DNA of 62,763 bases from CAZNVG01 sp964576475. Lineage in GTDB: Bacteria > Patescibacteriota > Saccharimonadia > Saccharimonadales > CAZNVG01. Every line of letters starts with the position of its first letter. The first letter of the stretch is position 1. The position numbers were made by a program, and so were the translations under genes. The DNA lies in assembly GCA_964576475.1 (NCBI GenBank), contig CAZNVG010000004.1, positions 1 through 62,763 on the forward strand, written 5' to 3'. This document shows positions 51,701-60,982 of the stretch, one piece after another. Below the pieces are notes generated by a model, which saw only the letters and a list, made by a program, of their open reading frames with translations, made no database searches and had not been told where the DNA came from.

Positions 51701-51946
51701 GGCTTCGAGAGTTGCCTCGCCGCTTGAAGTGTCTGACTTCTCTGGTTTCTCAGAACCACCCGACCCCTTGTAGAACCCGCCCGAACTCGGAGCTTCCTCG
51801 CCATAATTATCAGCGATATCGTCAAAGGCTTCGTTCTCGGCATCACTTAGATCTAAATCATCATGCGAGCCGTCTGCGTCGGCCTGCGGTTTAGCGCTCT
51901 CTTCTTCTGAATCGTAGATCTGCTTACTGTCGTATGGCTTTGGCAT
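48704..51946 (-). CDS. T4SS-associated membrane protein with C-terminal LAS-type murein endopeptidase
   Basis: 1080 aa. An acidic cytoplasmic N-terminus (about 1-110) is followed by one helix (about 118-145), a long mostly helical region with a second hydrophobic stretch (about 530-560), and a C-terminal peptidase (about 905-1080). The peptidase has SGHKSHNWGVAVDLDANG and GHANHFHVDI, giving the His, Asp and His zinc ligands of LAS (MepA/VanY-like) enzymes. It should cleave peptide cross-links of peptidoglycan. It lies 1 bp after the VirB4 gene, so a wall-opening peptidase built into the secretion channel is likely, as with T4SS-associated hydrolases in Gram-positives. Confidence 0.78.
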   Translation of the reverse strand: MPKPYDSKQIYDSEEESAKPQADADGSHDDLDLSDAENEAFDDIADNYGEEAPSSGGFYKGSGGSEKPEKSDTSSGEATLEAAKERGEDNKEPGFRNKVKGAQSKAKGIKGRLNKKRLAIASAVSAFIVPIIAIVALMLVGSALKLPHVAEQVTTYNLAKTARSYRASTAEINATNAALGEADDAVVKTWKQSIRDSTWGKLDKYRPEKLVSNMKADNRIQYIIEEKPRTLGLGSKRTIKGIIIDGQEIAINENKFGKFLGNYQNSIRANAEITAAMDRATLGSPSIIRSKSADIVRESVGLKLQWWKRFAPNYRGKTSEEIKRLAQEEANSLIKTPPTEGSSAKINEAAKELDESVATCVKDTACAKEVIDGEPTTIRNKLGTLVKESGLEKGVGYASTIYAVAFPLCMIYDGSIQKAGPLIDNNNKALQRSFYSVSTGADQAAAGEASGPALEGMNDRLGDISGSIAQQRGSGEVDQISLDTAPNPQASATGEFTAFNALLGKNAASDGLSSVADTVCPVLTNVWVGLGLGAIELAFAFLTGGSSEIGAGAAKGGAEIVVKESTEGIFKRMATAFTGKFAAKEASVVVVDEVAKITLRKKLLNFGTKVVRDVAIIEAGTLLMRAIVSARANTYYNGLSRDGALINEADAGGAIHGNELCRKMQYCRPLTKEEVVADATETKRYLAQEQQNLPASQRYFALSNPSSLLSTVAVNTNNQASIYLKKPQQIFTSLLSSISGSFKQFGALALSGNQKMAFAASPESANPYHLVMFAWTPGEEALAKTAPYQFVNNEIALKNKNLDAIEEKYGKCFDPEKTGGSIGSLLAEEAIVRDKSGDVVADDGICSPENLGPNNPTEGDLVFRWRLSKRYENTLDHLNDLSEITPESDDVAPTPGGDIGNPVTVGSVTCPENLEAHPTLAGYFKMPTAPNNEYHIYSTQARRYGSKQLVCVLYTVGMAYSKVYPGKSYLDIGDLNASGHKSHNWGVAVDLDANGQIRGADHTKGSYSTEATITLGKMFIDTGVIRNIWWCDPGDGSLDAIKAYAVSKGTPLKGAKCIEGHANHFHVDINAEFRLQWYTP

Positions 51947-51947
51947 G

Positions 51948-53861
51948 TTATTGGATTAGCTGGTTATATTCTACTTGCGAATTAGGCTGTTGAAGCGGAA
52001 TTGTCCCCTGTTCCCCCATGGCCTGAGCTTGCTCCATTTGCTGTACGGCGGCTGGATTGGTCGTTATGAGGCTTGTCTCTGTGGGGCTGGCGGTAATTTG
52101 AATATGTACGTGATTCTGTCCGGCAAAGAATAAGCCCTGCCCTACAGGGAACTGGCTCAGTCGTTTCTTCTCTTCGCTGGTGAGCTTAAATGTTTCCGAT
52201 AACACATCAACTGCGCTTGTTGATTGCTTAAGTAATATTTGCATACTGGCATTCGCAACGATGGCTCTACCCATTCGTGAACCCATGAAGTCCTCGACGT
52301 CCTGTGTGATGGTGGTAAGCCCAAGGAAATATTTTCGACAGCGTTTAGCGATACTAAACAGGAAGCTCGCTGAATCTTCATATTTCATAAGCTGCCACGC
52401 CTCGTCAACGATTAGCAGACGTTTGCGCTTGTCAGACTTAGTACGGTTCCAGATGTAATTCAATACGATATACATAGCCACCGGTCGTAATTCATCTTCG
52501 AGGTCTCGAATATTGAAGACTACCAAGGCGTTATTGATATCAACGTTGCTTTGTTGCGAGAAGATTCCGGCGAATGTGCCACTTGTGTACTTTCGCAGAC
52601 GCTGTGCCAACTGGGGTCCCGTGCCACCCATGTGAAGCAATGTGTCGTAAAGGTCATTAATGGTTGGTGGTGGTGATTTATGAGTAAGCGGATCAGTCGT
52701 AATGCCGGCTTTCGCATAGGTTTCAATGAGCGCCTGGTCAAGATCGGCTTCCTCGACAGGATTAAGCGCAGGTGCGAATTGACCAGAATTATCTCCTGCC
52801 ATTTGTGCCTGTGCGCCACCCATCATGAGTCGCAAGAGTCCATGTAGGGTTATGAGGTTGCTTCGAAGTGCATTATCTCCGTCCTCGGTGTCGATAACTC
52901 GAGGAAGATCGAATGGGTTGATACGTGTTTGAGAGTTTAGGCTCAGGCGCACATAAGAACCGCCCACCGCCTCACACATGCGCTGGTATTCGTTTTCTGG
53001 ATCAACGATCATCACTTCGATACCGAGCATCATGCTTCGCAGCGCCTCGAGTTTCACGGTAAACGATTTACCAGCACCAGCCTTCGCGAAAACTACTGAG
53101 TTTGCGTTTTCGAGACTAAAGCGATCGAATATCACCAACCCAGAGTTATGCATATTGATTCCATAGAGAATGCCGTTTTCCTGAGAGAGATCGGCGCTTG
53201 TGAATGGGAAGCTCGTACTGACTGCGCCAGTGTTCATGTTGCGTCTAATCTGTAGTTGATCCATGAATTGTGGCACTATGGAGTTAAATCCTTGTTCCAT
53301 TTGTGCTGTTGATGGCTTGCTATAAACCAATTGCTGTCCGAGGATTGATTCGATTTTATGATGTACAAAATCAAGCTCTTCCAAGCTACTTGCGTAAATA
53401 TTCATATATAGGCCAAAGCGGAAGAAGCGCTCCTCACCGACCTGTAATCGATCACGAAGCTCTTCTGCGTCAAGAATGGCGGCTTGTTTGGCTGGGTCAC
53501 GAACACGGCCTTTTTCTGCATCAATCTGGATGCCCGCTTCAAGCTGCGAAACTTTTTTACGAAGGTTCTCTAGCACGACTTGGCTCTCTACTGGGTAGAC
53601 ATACAATGAGAGATCCATCTCCTCGTCAATGTTGATGATTGGGCTGAGCCAGCCCGTATAGATCTGTCGAGGATAGCCATAAACGTAAAAGGTACGCGCA
53701 TACCGTGTACCGAGCCTAAAGTTGCCGCTTTGGTATTCGAGTGAGCTAGGTGCAATAAAATCTCGAAGCGCGGTAACGCCTTTTTGGAACGCTTGCTCTA
53801 CCTCTTGTTGTTCACGGAGGCGCTGTTCTTCTGCTATCTGGATGGGGTCTTTTTTTGCCAT
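51948..53861 (-). CDS. virB4: VirB4/TraC-family type IV secretion ATPase
   Basis: 637 aa. N-terminal domain (about 30-240) without membrane helices, then the motor domain with Walker A FAKAGAGKS (258-266), VMIVDPENEYQRMCEAVGGS, and Walker B LLIVDEAW (481-488), followed by ITQDVEDFMGSRMGRAIVANA. It powers pilus assembly or substrate transfer in type IV secretion and conjugation. It lies between the 317-aa N-terminal-like protein (7 bp) and the LAS-peptidase protein (1 bp). Confidence 0.93.
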   Translation of the reverse strand: MAKKDPIQIAEEQRLREQQEVEQAFQKGVTALRDFIAPSSLEYQSGNFRLGTRYARTFYVYGYPRQIYTGWLSPIINIDEEMDLSLYVYPVESQVVLENLRKKVSQLEAGIQIDAEKGRVRDPAKQAAILDAEELRDRLQVGEERFFRFGLYMNIYASSLEELDFVHHKIESILGQQLVYSKPSTAQMEQGFNSIVPQFMDQLQIRRNMNTGAVSTSFPFTSADLSQENGILYGINMHNSGLVIFDRFSLENANSVVFAKAGAGKSFTVKLEALRSMMLGIEVMIVDPENEYQRMCEAVGGSYVRLSLNSQTRINPFDLPRVIDTEDGDNALRSNLITLHGLLRLMMGGAQAQMAGDNSGQFAPALNPVEEADLDQALIETYAKAGITTDPLTHKSPPPTINDLYDTLLHMGGTGPQLAQRLRKYTSGTFAGIFSQQSNVDINNALVVFNIRDLEDELRPVAMYIVLNYIWNRTKSDKRKRLLIVDEAWQLMKYEDSASFLFSIAKRCRKYFLGLTTITQDVEDFMGSRMGRAIVANASMQILLKQSTSAVDVLSETFKLTSEEKKRLSQFPVGQGLFFAGQNHVHIQITASPTETSLITTNPAAVQQMEQAQAMGEQGTIPLQQPNSQVEYNQLIQ

Positions 53862-53868
53862 AGTCTTT

Positions 53869-54822
53869 TTAGGTACCTAAATTGTTATTAAGGTTTGGTT
53901 GCGGGGCTTCTCCGGGTCCTTTGCTGATAATTGGTGCCGTAAGACTGTCGAAGTTTCGTATCTGTTGACGCGTGGCGGTATCTGGGTTGTATACGTCGTA
54001 ATACAGCTCAATCAACTCCTGAGTATCGAGTGGTAATGCCTGAATACCCATTTGCGTCAAACTGTTAAGGACGGCTTGTACTTGGTTGCGCAATTCAGTT
54101 TTCGCCTTCTCAAGCGTTGCTTCGTCAATGACGATTGTTTCTTGTTTCTTGTTGAAGCCAAAGACGTTTCCCACAAAGCTCTTACTCTTTTGGACTGCTT
54201 GAGCTGCTGCATTCGGTGGTGTATATGGAATTACCATATAGAATTTCTTGTCCATGATGTTGGTTTGCTGGGTCAATACTGTCATGAACTCAATATAGTC
54301 CTCCATGAGGAGTGCGAGCAGCATGTTGTCATGTTCTGAGCGAATTTTATCCAGTCGCTGCAGATAGGGTCGCATGTCTACCTTAGAACTTTTTACAAAT
54401 ATTTGGATAGGAAAATACAAAGAGTTTAAGAACCCTTGGTAGCTGAATTCGACAGACTCCCTTTCCTGAGGGCTCATAAGGTCGAAGTTGATTGTCTTGC
54501 ACATGATGACCGAGCGGAAGCTTCCATCGTTCATAATGACAATTCCGTCACGTATTTCAGATATAAGTAAGGTGTTTTGTGTGCTATTTGGGTTCGTCTT
54601 TGCCTGTGCCTGCATCTTCGGGTCGGGTGTGTTAGGGTCGACGTTGATCTGTCCAGGAACAGGCATTTGCTGTGGAAGCGGCGCCTGAATACCAGGAATA
54701 GCTTGGCTCGCTTGCATCATTGGCGTAACAGCATATTGCTGACCAATGTGCTGTGCGTTATTAGGCGCAGCTGGAGCTGGCCCTCCTGGTTGGTTTTGAT
54801 AAGGGTTTTGTTGTGGATCCAT
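53869..54822 (-). CDS. Stand-alone VirB4/TraC N-terminal-domain-like protein
   Basis: 317 aa. A Pro/Gln-rich start (about 1-75) is followed by a domain whose order matches the N-terminal region of VirB4/TraC proteins: LLISEIRDGIVIMNDGSFRS, INFDLMSPQERESVEFSYQG, FLNSLYFPIQIFV, and DYIEFMTVLTQQTNIMDKKF. It has no P-loop. As the full-length VirB4 next to it keeps its own N-terminal domain, this is a separate subunit, perhaps one that docks the ATPase to the membrane via the PrgI protein. There is no sign of frameshift. Confidence 0.75.
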   Translation of the reverse strand: MDPQQNPYQNQPGGPAPAAPNNAQHIGQQYAVTPMMQASQAIPGIQAPLPQQMPVPGQINVDPNTPDPKMQAQAKTNPNSTQNTLLISEIRDGIVIMNDGSFRSVIMCKTINFDLMSPQERESVEFSYQGFLNSLYFPIQIFVKSSKVDMRPYLQRLDKIRSEHDNMLLALLMEDYIEFMTVLTQQTNIMDKKFYMVIPYTPPNAAAQAVQKSKSFVGNVFGFNKKQETIVIDEATLEKAKTELRNQVQAVLNSLTQMGIQALPLDTQELIELYYDVYNPDTATRQQIRNFDSLTAPIISKGPGEAPQPNLNNNLGT

Positions 54823-54873
54823 AATTGTTCTATCTATTAGCCGACGCGTCTAGTGTGCGTATCGGCAAAAGGA

Positions 54874-55896
54874 TCAGTGAAGATTGATGACTACTTCGTC
54901 GCCATCACCGTGCACCACCCGGTCTGCCTCACGCGCAAGCACATCTACACTTAAGTCATCGCGTTGAGCTAACCCCTCCAGTTTAGCAGATTGCGGTAAT
55001 GATTCGGTAGTCTCGTTTTTAGTGTTCTTTTGCTGAGTAGGGCTGCTCTTGCTCTGCCCCATAGGGCTGACAACATGCTGGCGAATATTTTCCGGATATG
55101 GGTTGTATTTTGCTTGAGGCGGGAGCGTGTACTCTGGTTCGGGTGTGGGTTGAGGAGCGGGTTGACTGAATGTTGATGCTTGCTGCTGCTGGGGAGCTAT
55201 CACTGTCGGTGCGACACGGGTGTACTGTGGTACATATGGCTGAGGAACGGGCTGTTGCATCTGCTGAACTGCCTGTGAGCGTATGTCTTGAGTGGCCTGG
55301 GCTGCCAATTGATCCATCTGTAGCGCCACTCGATTATTCCGCGGATCGAGTATGTCATCTGCTGCGGTAATCTCTGTTTCAGGCACGTTCTGTGCGAATT
55401 GCTCCACGCCGACCAATCTATCTGAGTTCACGTCTGGGTGGAACATTGCGGCTTCAGGGTCGTTGACATAAGCGTTCTTGGTAGCCCAGCCTCGCGTGTC
55501 GATCGTAGAGGCTAGAATCTCGAGTCTTGATCGCACCTCGCCTTGGTCTAGGTTATTAGTGAGCTGTACTTCCACTTTTTTTGGAACGGTTATACGAACG
55601 AGCTCTTCCATTCCTGACTGATCCCATGTGCGAACTCGTGGCTTAAAGAGAAACCGCAGTCGTGCACCTAGGTATACATCGGTGGGTTGGTCGCGCTGAA
55701 AAGGAGCTGCTAAGTAGCCAAATAAGAGAATTGGCGGAATAAAAGGCACCATTAAAAGAAGATTGGACTGGCCGAGAGTAAACGCAAGCCAACCGAGAAG
55801 AATCGTGATAATAGCAAAAATGAACTGCTTAAGCGTCAGTGGCCCTAACAGTTTATCTTCGGCTTCCACATCCTGAGGTACTTTATATACAGCCAT
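54874..55896 (-). CDS. PrgI family (VirB3-like) inner-membrane protein
   Basis: 340 aa from the ATG at 55896 (a TTG six bases upstream is possible). The N-terminal 100 residues match PrgI: YKVPQDVEAEDKLLGPLTLK, two close helices (about 24-42 and 46-64), and KPRVRTWDQSG. A long cytoplasmic tail follows with a helical part and a Gln/Pro-rich part (about 200-290). PrgI proteins sit next to VirB4 in Gram-positive conjugation systems and anchor it. Confidence 0.88.
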   Translation of the reverse strand: MAVYKVPQDVEAEDKLLGPLTLKQFIFAIITILLGWLAFTLGQSNLLLMVPFIPPILLFGYLAAPFQRDQPTDVYLGARLRFLFKPRVRTWDQSGMEELVRITVPKKVEVQLTNNLDQGEVRSRLEILASTIDTRGWATKNAYVNDPEAAMFHPDVNSDRLVGVEQFAQNVPETEITAADDILDPRNNRVALQMDQLAAQATQDIRSQAVQQMQQPVPQPYVPQYTRVAPTVIAPQQQQASTFSQPAPQPTPEPEYTLPPQAKYNPYPENIRQHVVSPMGQSKSSPTQQKNTKNETTESLPQSAKLEGLAQRDDLSVDVLAREADRVVHGDGDEVVINLH

Positions 55897-55944
55897 TACC
55901 AATACAAGTATCGGCTAAACGTGTAGATGGATCAAGTACTGTTT

Positions 55945-57939
55945 CTAGCTGTCTGATTCTTCTTCGTCATCCACTAAGCGAAGTTCAGGCCTACCACTAG
56001 TGCTTACAACACGCTCATCGCGCTTGCCGCGTCTTTGTTTTGCAGACTCTTGTCGTACTCTCTCTTTTCTTTCTGCGAAAGTTCGGTCATCAACATCGAG
56101 TAACTGCAAGAATGCCGCTAATCGTTGACCCTCATCAAGTTTTAGCTCTTTAATCCCCATTTTGTCATAGTGTTTTGAGAAGATATATCTGTTAATCAGA
56201 TCTTGGAGCAGCTCTGTATGTGCATCAAACGCTTCTGGAACATACACCCTGCCTTCGTCGGCAGCTGCGCTCATCTTTTCTTGAATATAGGATTGGTACT
56301 CTCCAAATTTTCGAGCAAGCTCGCTACTAAATCGAGCTTTTGCGGCGTTTGAAATATCGGGGTTAATATCATCTAGTTGATTAACACCCTGCGACAGTAT
56401 GCTCCTGAAGTCTTCTGCGATAAGTATTCCGGCTACACTTTTCTGAACAGCATTCCTTGCGTCTTGGTCAATATCTTCATGTCCGGGTGTCAGGTATTCT
56501 TTTCGAATTCCAGCCAGCCAACCGTATTGATTTCTCTCCGCTTCAAATGCTCGGTCTTCAGGAGTACGTGCAAGCTCCTCGCGCCACAACCTGTCAGCCT
56601 CAATTGATGCGAGCTTGTCTTTATCAGATTGTTGTACCTTTCGGGTTTCGACACTCGCGGCATGTTCAAAGTCTGGGTTTGTGGCTTCGAGCACCTTTCT
56701 GTTGTGTGCCTCTATTTTTCCACGTAGTCTGGCAGACTCTTTTGAAACAACCGAACGTAGTTTTCTACTCGTTTCGGCATCCAGAGTACCGCTGCGAACT
56801 GCCTGAATGGCTGCGGTAAGTGTTTGAATTTCCTTCTCTGACTTCATTCTTTCAGCTGGCAACATGATAGACAAGCGACTCTGCAAGCCGCCAATTTGCC
56901 ACTGCATAAGCTCTACAGTTCTCCTACTTTCTTTGTCGGATAATGGCTTTCCTTCTTCTAGTTTTTCTGACATGGCGCCAAATTGACGAGCGTCAGCCAC
57001 TATTCCATCCTTCACCATATTTCTACCTTCTTGGTGAAGTGCCTTTAATTTGCGGGATTGCGCCCCTCTAACAACATACTCAGGAGAAAGCAGCGAATAT
57101 CTGTCTATGCCAGCATGACGAAGGCTGTTTACTGATTCTGTTTTGAGCTTCACTACCTTAGCGATGCGTCGTTTACCCACTACCTTGTCATTGTGCTCGA
57201 GTGCGAGTTTGCCTACACTTCGAGCTACTTTTTTTCGTCGACCAAGTGAAACTGACTCTACTCGAAGTTCACTCTCTGCTCGTTTGCTTTCTTGGCGAGC
57301 TTTCTTTTCCTGGTCTTTTTTTAGTTTCTTTTTTTGGCTTTCTTCGGCCTTTTTTGTGTATTTTGCCTGTGTGTCGGCAGTAGATTTAAGCCGTTTTTGA
57401 CCGTTTTCCCGTTTCTTTTCGTCAAATTTTTCCTTGCCTTTTTTCACAAGTTCTTTTGATTTAACGGCAGTCTTTTTTGATGCAGTTTTTGCAACTCTGC
57501 CAGCTAGTTTAAGATTGCGTCCGGCGTTTTCAAGCTTTTCCTTACCAGATTCCTTCAAGACAGAAGCGACTATAGATCTGCGGGTAGGTGTTTTAGCAGA
57601 CGGAGTAGCTGTTGACTCTGTTTCGGGGGCTGAGGTTACGGAAACTACTTCCTCGGTCGAGGTGGTGGCGCTTTCTCCGGTTCGCTTGAGTATAAATTTT
57701 CCTAGCTTGCGACCGACAACACCTCGTTCGCTCAGAGCTTCTCCTGCGCCACGTAGTGCCGTGTTTCCGATAGCTTTAAGCCGTTCTGCAATCTCTAGGC
57801 CATCGGCGCTCTCGTGCGCTTCTGTGTTCTGAGGAACAATAGTTTCGGGTAAAGTGGGATCGACAACAGGAACAACAGCTTCAGCTTCTGTCTCTGGTGG
57901 AGCCATATGTTCAGGTTTCTTGCTGGGAACGATTTCCAT
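55945..57939 (-). CDS. Very charged coiled-coil protein, secretion-locus associated
   Basis: 664 aa, no membrane segment. The first 110 residues are Pro/Thr/Glu-rich. Residues about 110-260 are extremely rich in Lys/Arg/Glu (KKAEESQKKKLKKDQEKKAR) and likely a coiled coil. The rest is helical and charged and ends in an acidic tail (VDDEEESDS). No family was recognised. Its position between the VirB6-like and PrgI genes suggests a cytoplasmic accessory protein, possibly binding nucleic acid or the ATPase (inference). Confidence 0.75.
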   Translation of the reverse strand: MEIVPSKKPEHMAPPETEAEAVVPVVDPTLPETIVPQNTEAHESADGLEIAERLKAIGNTALRGAGEALSERGVVGRKLGKFILKRTGESATTSTEEVVSVTSAPETESTATPSAKTPTRRSIVASVLKESGKEKLENAGRNLKLAGRVAKTASKKTAVKSKELVKKGKEKFDEKKRENGQKRLKSTADTQAKYTKKAEESQKKKLKKDQEKKARQESKRAESELRVESVSLGRRKKVARSVGKLALEHNDKVVGKRRIAKVVKLKTESVNSLRHAGIDRYSLLSPEYVVRGAQSRKLKALHQEGRNMVKDGIVADARQFGAMSEKLEEGKPLSDKESRRTVELMQWQIGGLQSRLSIMLPAERMKSEKEIQTLTAAIQAVRSGTLDAETSRKLRSVVSKESARLRGKIEAHNRKVLEATNPDFEHAASVETRKVQQSDKDKLASIEADRLWREELARTPEDRAFEAERNQYGWLAGIRKEYLTPGHEDIDQDARNAVQKSVAGILIAEDFRSILSQGVNQLDDINPDISNAAKARFSSELARKFGEYQSYIQEKMSAAADEGRVYVPEAFDAHTELLQDLINRYIFSKHYDKMGIKELKLDEGQRLAAFLQLLDVDDRTFAERKERVRQESAKQRRGKRDERVVSTSGRPELRLVDDEEESDS

Positions 57940-57946
57940 GCACTAA

Positions 57947-57975
57947 ACATTAGCATATAATTGCTATTTTTGCAA
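57947..57975 (-). promoter_or_regulatory. Promoter with extended -10, leaderless geometry
   Basis: Minus strand: TTGCAA (57970-57975), a 17-bp spacer ending TGC, and TAATGT (57947-57952). The -10 box ends 7 nt before the ATG at 57939. Confidence 0.6.
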
Positions 57976-57990
57976 GGGTATTTCTATTAT

Positions 57991-60975
57991 CTAAGCAACA
58001 CCATCGGGCCGATTTGGATCGGTTGCGCCACCAGCATCTGCGGGTATATTGCCCTGACCGTCACGAGCCATACGTTCATCGTACGTGCGAGCCATTCCGA
58101 GGAGACCTTCACGGGTAAGCTGACCTCCGCCAGGCCCTAATGCGACCGCGCCATCAGAACCTACCTCTTGAGCTCTTGCGGTAAGTTGTGTAGCAACATC
58201 TTGGCCTTGATCGATACCAAGAGATCGCATAGTGTCGTTGATAATAGTTTGGTTTCCACCCTTAGCGTATGGAAGCATATTCTGCATTTCTTGCAGAGCA
58301 ACTGCTGCTTGCCTCTTTTGTTCACCGGTACCATTCTGGAGTCTATCAGACCAATGTGCTGCATATTCTCGGACTGTATTTTCTCTATCCTGCGCAAGTT
58401 CGTTGACGGATGAGCTTGCCCAAGTTTGATCTCGTGCGGCACCATAGTCATTCGCAGCACTATTTCCGCTAGCTTCATTTCCTATAAGACCCGCGAGGTT
58501 ATTAAAGTTAGGAGCGAGATCATGCCTGCCTGCTCGCTTAGTCTCAGCATTAGCAAAGCCCGCTAATGAGCGTTGTGTTGATACGTTGCCGCCCGCTACA
58601 CGACCCATTGTACTGGCCATATCCTGGAGATTTTCGTAACCAGTTCCGGTTCTAACAAGTTGCTGCGAAGCGAGAATGGATCCAGCTCCACCGAATCTAC
58701 CCATGGATGACTGCCAGGCGTCTGCAGCCATAGTGGCACGAGCTTGAGCTTGTCTTTGAACTTCTGCCTCGCCAAGAGTGGGGTCGCCTTGTCGTATTTG
58801 ACGAGCAAAGCGATCATTAAGTCCACGCATAGCTTCTTCTCTAGATCTGTAAGTACCAGCGTGTAATGCATCGTCATTTTGTGCGACAGTTGCAAACTTA
58901 GGATCACGCGCGAGCTCGTTGGCCGCAGCCTCGGTTTGGAGGTGTCGTGCAACTGCGCCTTTGCGACCAAGGCCATACTGACCTTTTGCGCCAGCACCAA
59001 CGCCGACGCCGACAGCGTTAATTCCACGCCCAAGCGCTGTTCTATTTGATACACCCCGTCCAGCTTTGTACTCGCCACGACGTCGTGCCACGCGCTCTTC
59101 GCTTGCTTTGCGTCGTTTGTCGAGGAATCCACGGCTCTTGTCGTTTGCCATGCCGCCGAGACTTGCTACAGCTGAGCCTGCGAACTTGAATGTAGCCGGA
59201 ACCAAGAAGTATGGTGCTGCCCAAGCTACAAGGACGAAGAATGCGTTCGAGGCATTATCATTAGTACTACCAGCTCCACCGAGGAATGCAAAAATGCGCC
59301 CAATAGCTATAAATCCTACGATGAGTGGATACATCATTAACAGTCTGATGAAGGTGTCCCACCACATGTCGAGAGCTTTACGTGTTCCAGGTATAACCCA
59401 TGCGATAAAGGCGAGCGGAGAAACGATAATCAGAAGCGTAAGCAGCATCTTTCTGAAAGTAAGCACGAGAAAAGTCAGGAATAATGCAGTCAAAATAGTC
59501 AACAACACAGGAACGATAGCAATAATACCGAGTCCTACGCCGGCCGCGCCGATTCCAACAAGCAGGCCGATAATATTAGTACCGCCACTCTCGTTAAAGT
59601 TGATCACTGCTCCGTTTTGAATATTCGGGAATGAGCCTTGGAACGGAAGATATAACAAACTCTTGATGCCGAGACCCAATTCGTTTGAAATAGTGACCAT
59701 AAACAGACAAATGACCCACGATAGTTGTATGCCAATTACGGCAATCGCCAGTCTTGGGAGCATCTTCTTCACCGTGTAGGCGTCAAGGAAACTAAGTGAC
59801 AATGCCTGGCTTAGAATAATTATAAGTAGCGAGATTATAAGGCCAATGTTAGCCAGGCGCCTGAAATTTGACCATGAACCATAGAGTGAATCATATGTTG
59901 CACGGTCTGCTGTTTTGTCTATAACGCTATATTTGAGCATGCCGTTGATCCACCCATCAAGTGCGTTCAGTCCTGAAGTGAGACCTGCAAGCAGCCCACA
60001 GAAGAGCCATTTAAGCGGATTCAAGTTACCGAGTAGGTTGCCCAGATCTGTCCAGTTTTCAGCCTCACAGCCACTGTCTGCAAGTGTGGATCCACCAGTG
60101 GTGTCGACGGTTGTTGGAATGTCGTCACTCGTGTCACTGTTTCCAGAAACATCGATCGCGTACGCCTTATAAGCATCTGCAACCGCGTTCATGTTTGCGG
60201 AGATGGTACTGCATGCGAGTAATCCATCACCCCGACCGTCTCCTCCCAAATCGTACCCTGCGTTAACTCCTTCAGTGGTCTTGAACGTGTATTTCGGGGA
60301 TGGGGTGGTTTCTATTCCTTTGTTGTCGATCATTCGAGTTTCTACTCCACCACTAGCCCTAGTCTTGGGCGGATTATCTAGGCAGCCCTTCTCTAGTGCT
60401 GTCTTGAGGGTGATGTACTTCATTTCTGGAGTTGGAGCAACGGATGGGTCGAAACCGAACTCGTTCTTTATCTTCTCTATTATTCTGTTTTTAATAGTAA
60501 GAGAATCCACGCCTGTTATGAGGTCATAGCCAGCACCGTCCTTAAACTCAACTACACCAATATCTTCTAGAAAATCACCAATCCTACCGTCGTACTTCAT
60601 TGCCTTAAACAAAAGCTTGATATCTTCGTTGGAGTTACAACCTATTCGACCATCTGTTGGATCTACCAAGAAACCTGGATTGGTATAAGCGTATCTACCA
60701 CCTACACCTCCGGCAAATACACTACCCGACTCCATGTTCTCGATCGTCCAGTCATAATCTGCGAACGGGCTTTCGTCTGCATCGAATGACATCTGTTCTT
60801 CGCACCAAGTGAATCCTTTGACTGCCTCGTACATAGCAGCTTTTTCCTTTAAGTTCAGATTGGTTACTGCATATGCTTTTTGTGCAGGAAGTAGACCCAT
60901 TAATGTAGGGATACAGCTAGCGCTTGCCAGAAAGATTAACAATGCGCTCTTTAAACGCTTATGATTTTTCAACAT
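57991..60975 (-). CDS. VirB6/TrbL-like polytopic type IV secretion protein
   Basis: 994 aa from the ATG at 60975, chosen because the TATAAT box (60983-60988) would place RNA start there; an ATG at 60984 overlaps that box. A signal-like helix (about 8-35, ending QKAYAV) is followed by an outside domain (about 40-310) with paired cysteines. About seven helices span 320-630 (for example LIISLLIIILSQALSLSFL, MLLTLLIIVSPLAFIAWVI). A long Gly/Arg/Gln-rich hydrophilic tail (about 640-994) completes it. The many-helix core resembles VirB6/TrbL channel proteins. The family match is by architecture, not by a strong motif. Confidence 0.75.
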   Translation of the reverse strand: MLKNHKRLKSALLIFLASASCIPTLMGLLPAQKAYAVTNLNLKEKAAMYEAVKGFTWCEEQMSFDADESPFADYDWTIENMESGSVFAGGVGGRYAYTNPGFLVDPTDGRIGCNSNEDIKLLFKAMKYDGRIGDFLEDIGVVEFKDGAGYDLITGVDSLTIKNRIIEKIKNEFGFDPSVAPTPEMKYITLKTALEKGCLDNPPKTRASGGVETRMIDNKGIETTPSPKYTFKTTEGVNAGYDLGGDGRGDGLLACSTISANMNAVADAYKAYAIDVSGNSDTSDDIPTTVDTTGGSTLADSGCEAENWTDLGNLLGNLNPLKWLFCGLLAGLTSGLNALDGWINGMLKYSVIDKTADRATYDSLYGSWSNFRRLANIGLIISLLIIILSQALSLSFLDAYTVKKMLPRLAIAVIGIQLSWVICLFMVTISNELGLGIKSLLYLPFQGSFPNIQNGAVINFNESGGTNIIGLLVGIGAAGVGLGIIAIVPVLLTILTALFLTFLVLTFRKMLLTLLIIVSPLAFIAWVIPGTRKALDMWWDTFIRLLMMYPLIVGFIAIGRIFAFLGGAGSTNDNASNAFFVLVAWAAPYFLVPATFKFAGSAVASLGGMANDKSRGFLDKRRKASEERVARRRGEYKAGRGVSNRTALGRGINAVGVGVGAGAKGQYGLGRKGAVARHLQTEAAANELARDPKFATVAQNDDALHAGTYRSREEAMRGLNDRFARQIRQGDPTLGEAEVQRQAQARATMAADAWQSSMGRFGGAGSILASQQLVRTGTGYENLQDMASTMGRVAGGNVSTQRSLAGFANAETKRAGRHDLAPNFNNLAGLIGNEASGNSAANDYGAARDQTWASSSVNELAQDRENTVREYAAHWSDRLQNGTGEQKRQAAVALQEMQNMLPYAKGGNQTIINDTMRSLGIDQGQDVATQLTARAQEVGSDGAVALGPGGGQLTREGLLGMARTYDERMARDGQGNIPADAGGATDPNRPDGVA

Positions 60976-60982
60976 CACATGC

